Part shown: positions 5,656 through 6,666 of the stretch, piece after piece
Layout of the letters: each line of letters opens with the position of its first letter
Position numbering within the stretch: the stretch's first letter is position 1
Assembly (NCBI GenBank): GCA_023129815.1
Contig: JAGMBH010000084.1
Span: forward strand, 1 to 6,666
Direction of reading: 5' to 3'
DNA from: Dehalococcoidia bacterium
GTDB lineage: Bacteria; Chloroflexota; Dehalococcoidia; GIF9; AB-539-J10
DNA: 6,666 nucleotides
Position numbers and translations under genes: made by a program
The notes under the pieces: generated by a model
The model's database searches: none
Seen by the model: the letters and a program-made list of their open reading frames with translations, nothing else
Told to the model about the DNA's origin: nothing

Positions 5656-5683
5656 TGGACATAAAACAAATTTCGTGTATACT
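5656..5683 (+). promoter_or_regulatory. Promoter of the DUF4062-TPR gene
   Basis: TGGACA (5656-5661; 5 of 6 to TTGACA) and TATACT (5678-5683; 5 of 6 to TATAAT) are 16 bases apart. Transcription would begin near 5690, giving a leader of about 36 bases. AAATTTCG lies just before the -10, as in the promoter at 2329-2356. Confidence 0.5.
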
Positions 5684-5712
5684 TAAGTTTGGTGAAATCT
5701 AACAATGTAGCT

Positions 5713-5721
5713 GGGGGTGAT
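5713..5721 (+). promoter_or_regulatory. Strong ribosome site that fixes a GTG start
   Basis: GGGGGTGAT matches the ideal GGAGGTGAT at 8 of 9 positions and ends four bases before the GTG at 5726. An in-frame TAG at 5708-5710 rules out a longer form. This is the best ribosome site in the window and favours 5726 over the GTG at 5717, which lies inside the site. Confidence 0.65.
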
Positions 5722-5725
5722 TGGG

Positions 5726-6666
5726 GTGACAGCGGTTCCATGTGAATATCTCAGGATCATCCGTGTGTTTATAGCCTCACCTAGCGATCTAAGTGCTGAG
5801 CGAAAACTGTTTGTCGAGGCTATTGAAAAAGTGAACCGCATAAAAGCGAAGTCAAAGGGAATACTGTTAGAAGCGGTGGGTTGGGAAGACACTTTGCCTG
5901 GAAAGGGCCGCCCGCAAGAAAAGATCAATGAGGACGTCCGAAGGAGCACTCTTGTCGTGATGCTTTTGTGGAAGAGGTGGGGCAGTCCCACTGGAAACTA
6001 CTCATCGGGGTTTGAAGAGGAGTATGAAGTGGCCTGCGCAAATGAGAAGGAAGTTTGGTTGTACTTTCGTAATATTCCTGATGACATGTTGGCTGACCCT
6101 GGCGAGCAGCTAAGGAAAGTGTTGCAGTTTAGAAATAGAGTCGAAGCTGAAAGGAAATTCTTATTCAGAAGTTATGAAGACGAGAATTCGTGGCAAGAGC
6201 AATTTGTGACTGACCTGTGTCGGTGGCTTGACGACTTGCCGCCAGCTCCAAGTCCAGGTAGTTTTGGGCTTGAGCAACTTACAGAATATAAGAAGAGAAT
6301 TCGGCAATTGGATGAACTACTTGGAGAAATTGGGATCGAACAGATTAGGGCCGCTTATACGCTGGCGAAGGATGGGTGGGGACAAGCAAATTCTGGGCAT
6401 ATAACCAAGGCAGAGGAGTGTTTTGCGAGAGCAATTGCAATCTACCCGGATCCTAACATAGTCAATGACTATGGGCTCTTCTTAATGAGAATTGGAGCGT
6501 TGAGAAAAGCAGAGCAAAGGTTTGACCAGATGATGCAAATTGGCGAAATAACTGGTGATGAGGTGACTCGTGCAAATGCCTATCGCAATCTGGGCATCGT
6601 GTATAAGACGCGTGGAGACCTCGCTACTGCGGAGGAGATGCACAAAAAGGCCCTTGCTATCGCTGA
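5726..6666 (+). CDS. DUF4062-like N-terminal domain with TPR-like repeats, cut off at right edge
   Basis: At least 313 residues are encoded, starting at a GTG with a strong ribosome site. Residues 13-26 read RVFIASPSDLSAER, the opening strand and loop typical of DUF4062 (VFISS...DL..ER). Later conserved features follow: an INEDVRRSTLVVMLLWKRWGS segment, then GFEEEYEVACANEKEVWLYF, matching the S.tE.E...A pattern. Residues ~110-165 look like a helical linker. From about residue 215 (AYTLA... KAEECFARAIAIYPDP near 228) helices with A/Y/G spacing look like TPR units, the last one (YRNLGIVYKTRGDLATAEEMHKKALAIA) being clear; the protein continues beyond the window. DUF4062 is often found at the N-terminus of NTPase- or TPR-containing proteins and has been grouped with TIR-like domains; it may be a signalling or effector module. 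It has its own promoter and lies 365 bases after the cassette, in the same direction. A role in phage defence is inferred from architecture and neighbours. Confidence 0.72.
   Translation, partial: MTAVPCEYLRIIRVFIASPSDLSAERKLFVEAIEKVNRIKAKSKGILLEAVGWEDTLPGKGRPQEKINEDVRRSTLVVMLLWKRWGSPTGNYSSGFEEEYEVACANEKEVWLYFRNIPDDMLADPGEQLRKVLQFRNRVEAERKFLFRSYEDENSWQEQFVTDLCRWLDDLPPAPSPGSFGLEQLTEYKKRIRQLDELLGEIGIEQIRAAYTLAKDGWGQANSGHITKAEECFARAIAIYPDPNIVNDYGLFLMRIGALRKAEQRFDQMMQIGEITGDEVTRANAYRNLGIVYKTRGDLATAEEMHKKALAIA

Larger units (their letters stand above)
5361..5725. other. Non-coding gap, 365 bases, with several inverted repeats
   Basis: No convincing gene lies here. A 47-codon frame (5457-5600) and a leftward 78-codon frame (5505-5741) have no ribosome site and resemble nothing I know. 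The gap contains the paired arms at 5401-5445, AGGATA/TATCCT (5539-5544, 5559-5564), TGATAC/GTATCA (5581-5586, 5620-5625), a small GGCAC/GTGCC hairpin (5627-5639), a minus-strand TATAAT, and the promoter and ribosome site of the next gene. It could hold a structured RNA or the eroded remains of something older; neither is shown. Confidence 0.5.

Noticed and set aside
5505..5741. 78-codon leftward frame overlapping the gap and the start of the DUF4062-like gene
   Set aside because: It overlaps a better-supported start and promoter, lacks a ribosome site and matches nothing known to me.
1..6666. CRISPR array, tRNA, rRNA, transposase or integration site
   Set aside because: I saw no regularly spaced repeats, no cloverleaf or rRNA-like sequence, no transposase motifs and no convincing flanking target duplications around the cassette.

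Overview
The window looks like an accessory, defence-type stretch of a prokaryotic chromosome. It has two leftward genes on the left, a compact AT-rich rightward three-gene cassette in the middle, about 365 bases of non-coding DNA, and the start of a fourth rightward gene that runs off the right edge. No rRNA, tRNA, CRISPR array or transposase was seen. The organism is probably bacterial: there are TATAAT/TATACT -10 boxes and one strong GGAGGTGAT-like ribosome site. A nested dispersed repeat and a DUF763 gene fit an anaerobic, subsurface-type lineage such as Chloroflexota, but that assignment is weak and an archaeon is not excluded.

Left part (1-2241, minus strand): a Cas4/RecB-like PD-(D/E)XK nuclease, cut by the window edge, lies downstream of a full-length DUF763 protein with a helix-hairpin-helix motif. 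The 140-base gap between them holds a stem-loop repeat sitting inside a second repeat-like sequence. Both genes have a TATAAT box very close to the start codon.

Middle (2242-5360): a divergent promoter region carries a tandem 12-mer. It leads into three overlapping genes: an amino-type DNA methyltransferase whose C-terminal half is a degenerate copy of its own catalytic half, a 73-residue zinc-ribbon protein, and a 402-residue protein that resembles endonuclease III/HhH-GPD glycosylases with an unusually split four-cysteine cluster loop. The 14- and 8-base overlaps imply one co-translated operon. Base composition and a strong AGA arginine bias set the cassette apart from its flanks, suggesting transfer. 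My inference is a modification-plus-base-excision system, either a restriction-like or a mismatch-repair companion arrangement; the exact role is open.

Right part (5361-6666): a non-coding gap with several inverted repeats ends in a promoter that resembles the one in front of the methyltransferase. It drives a GTG-started gene with an N-terminal DUF4062-like domain and C-terminal TPR-like helices, an architecture often found in signalling or defence proteins. Together with the nuclease on the left this makes a plausible small defence island.
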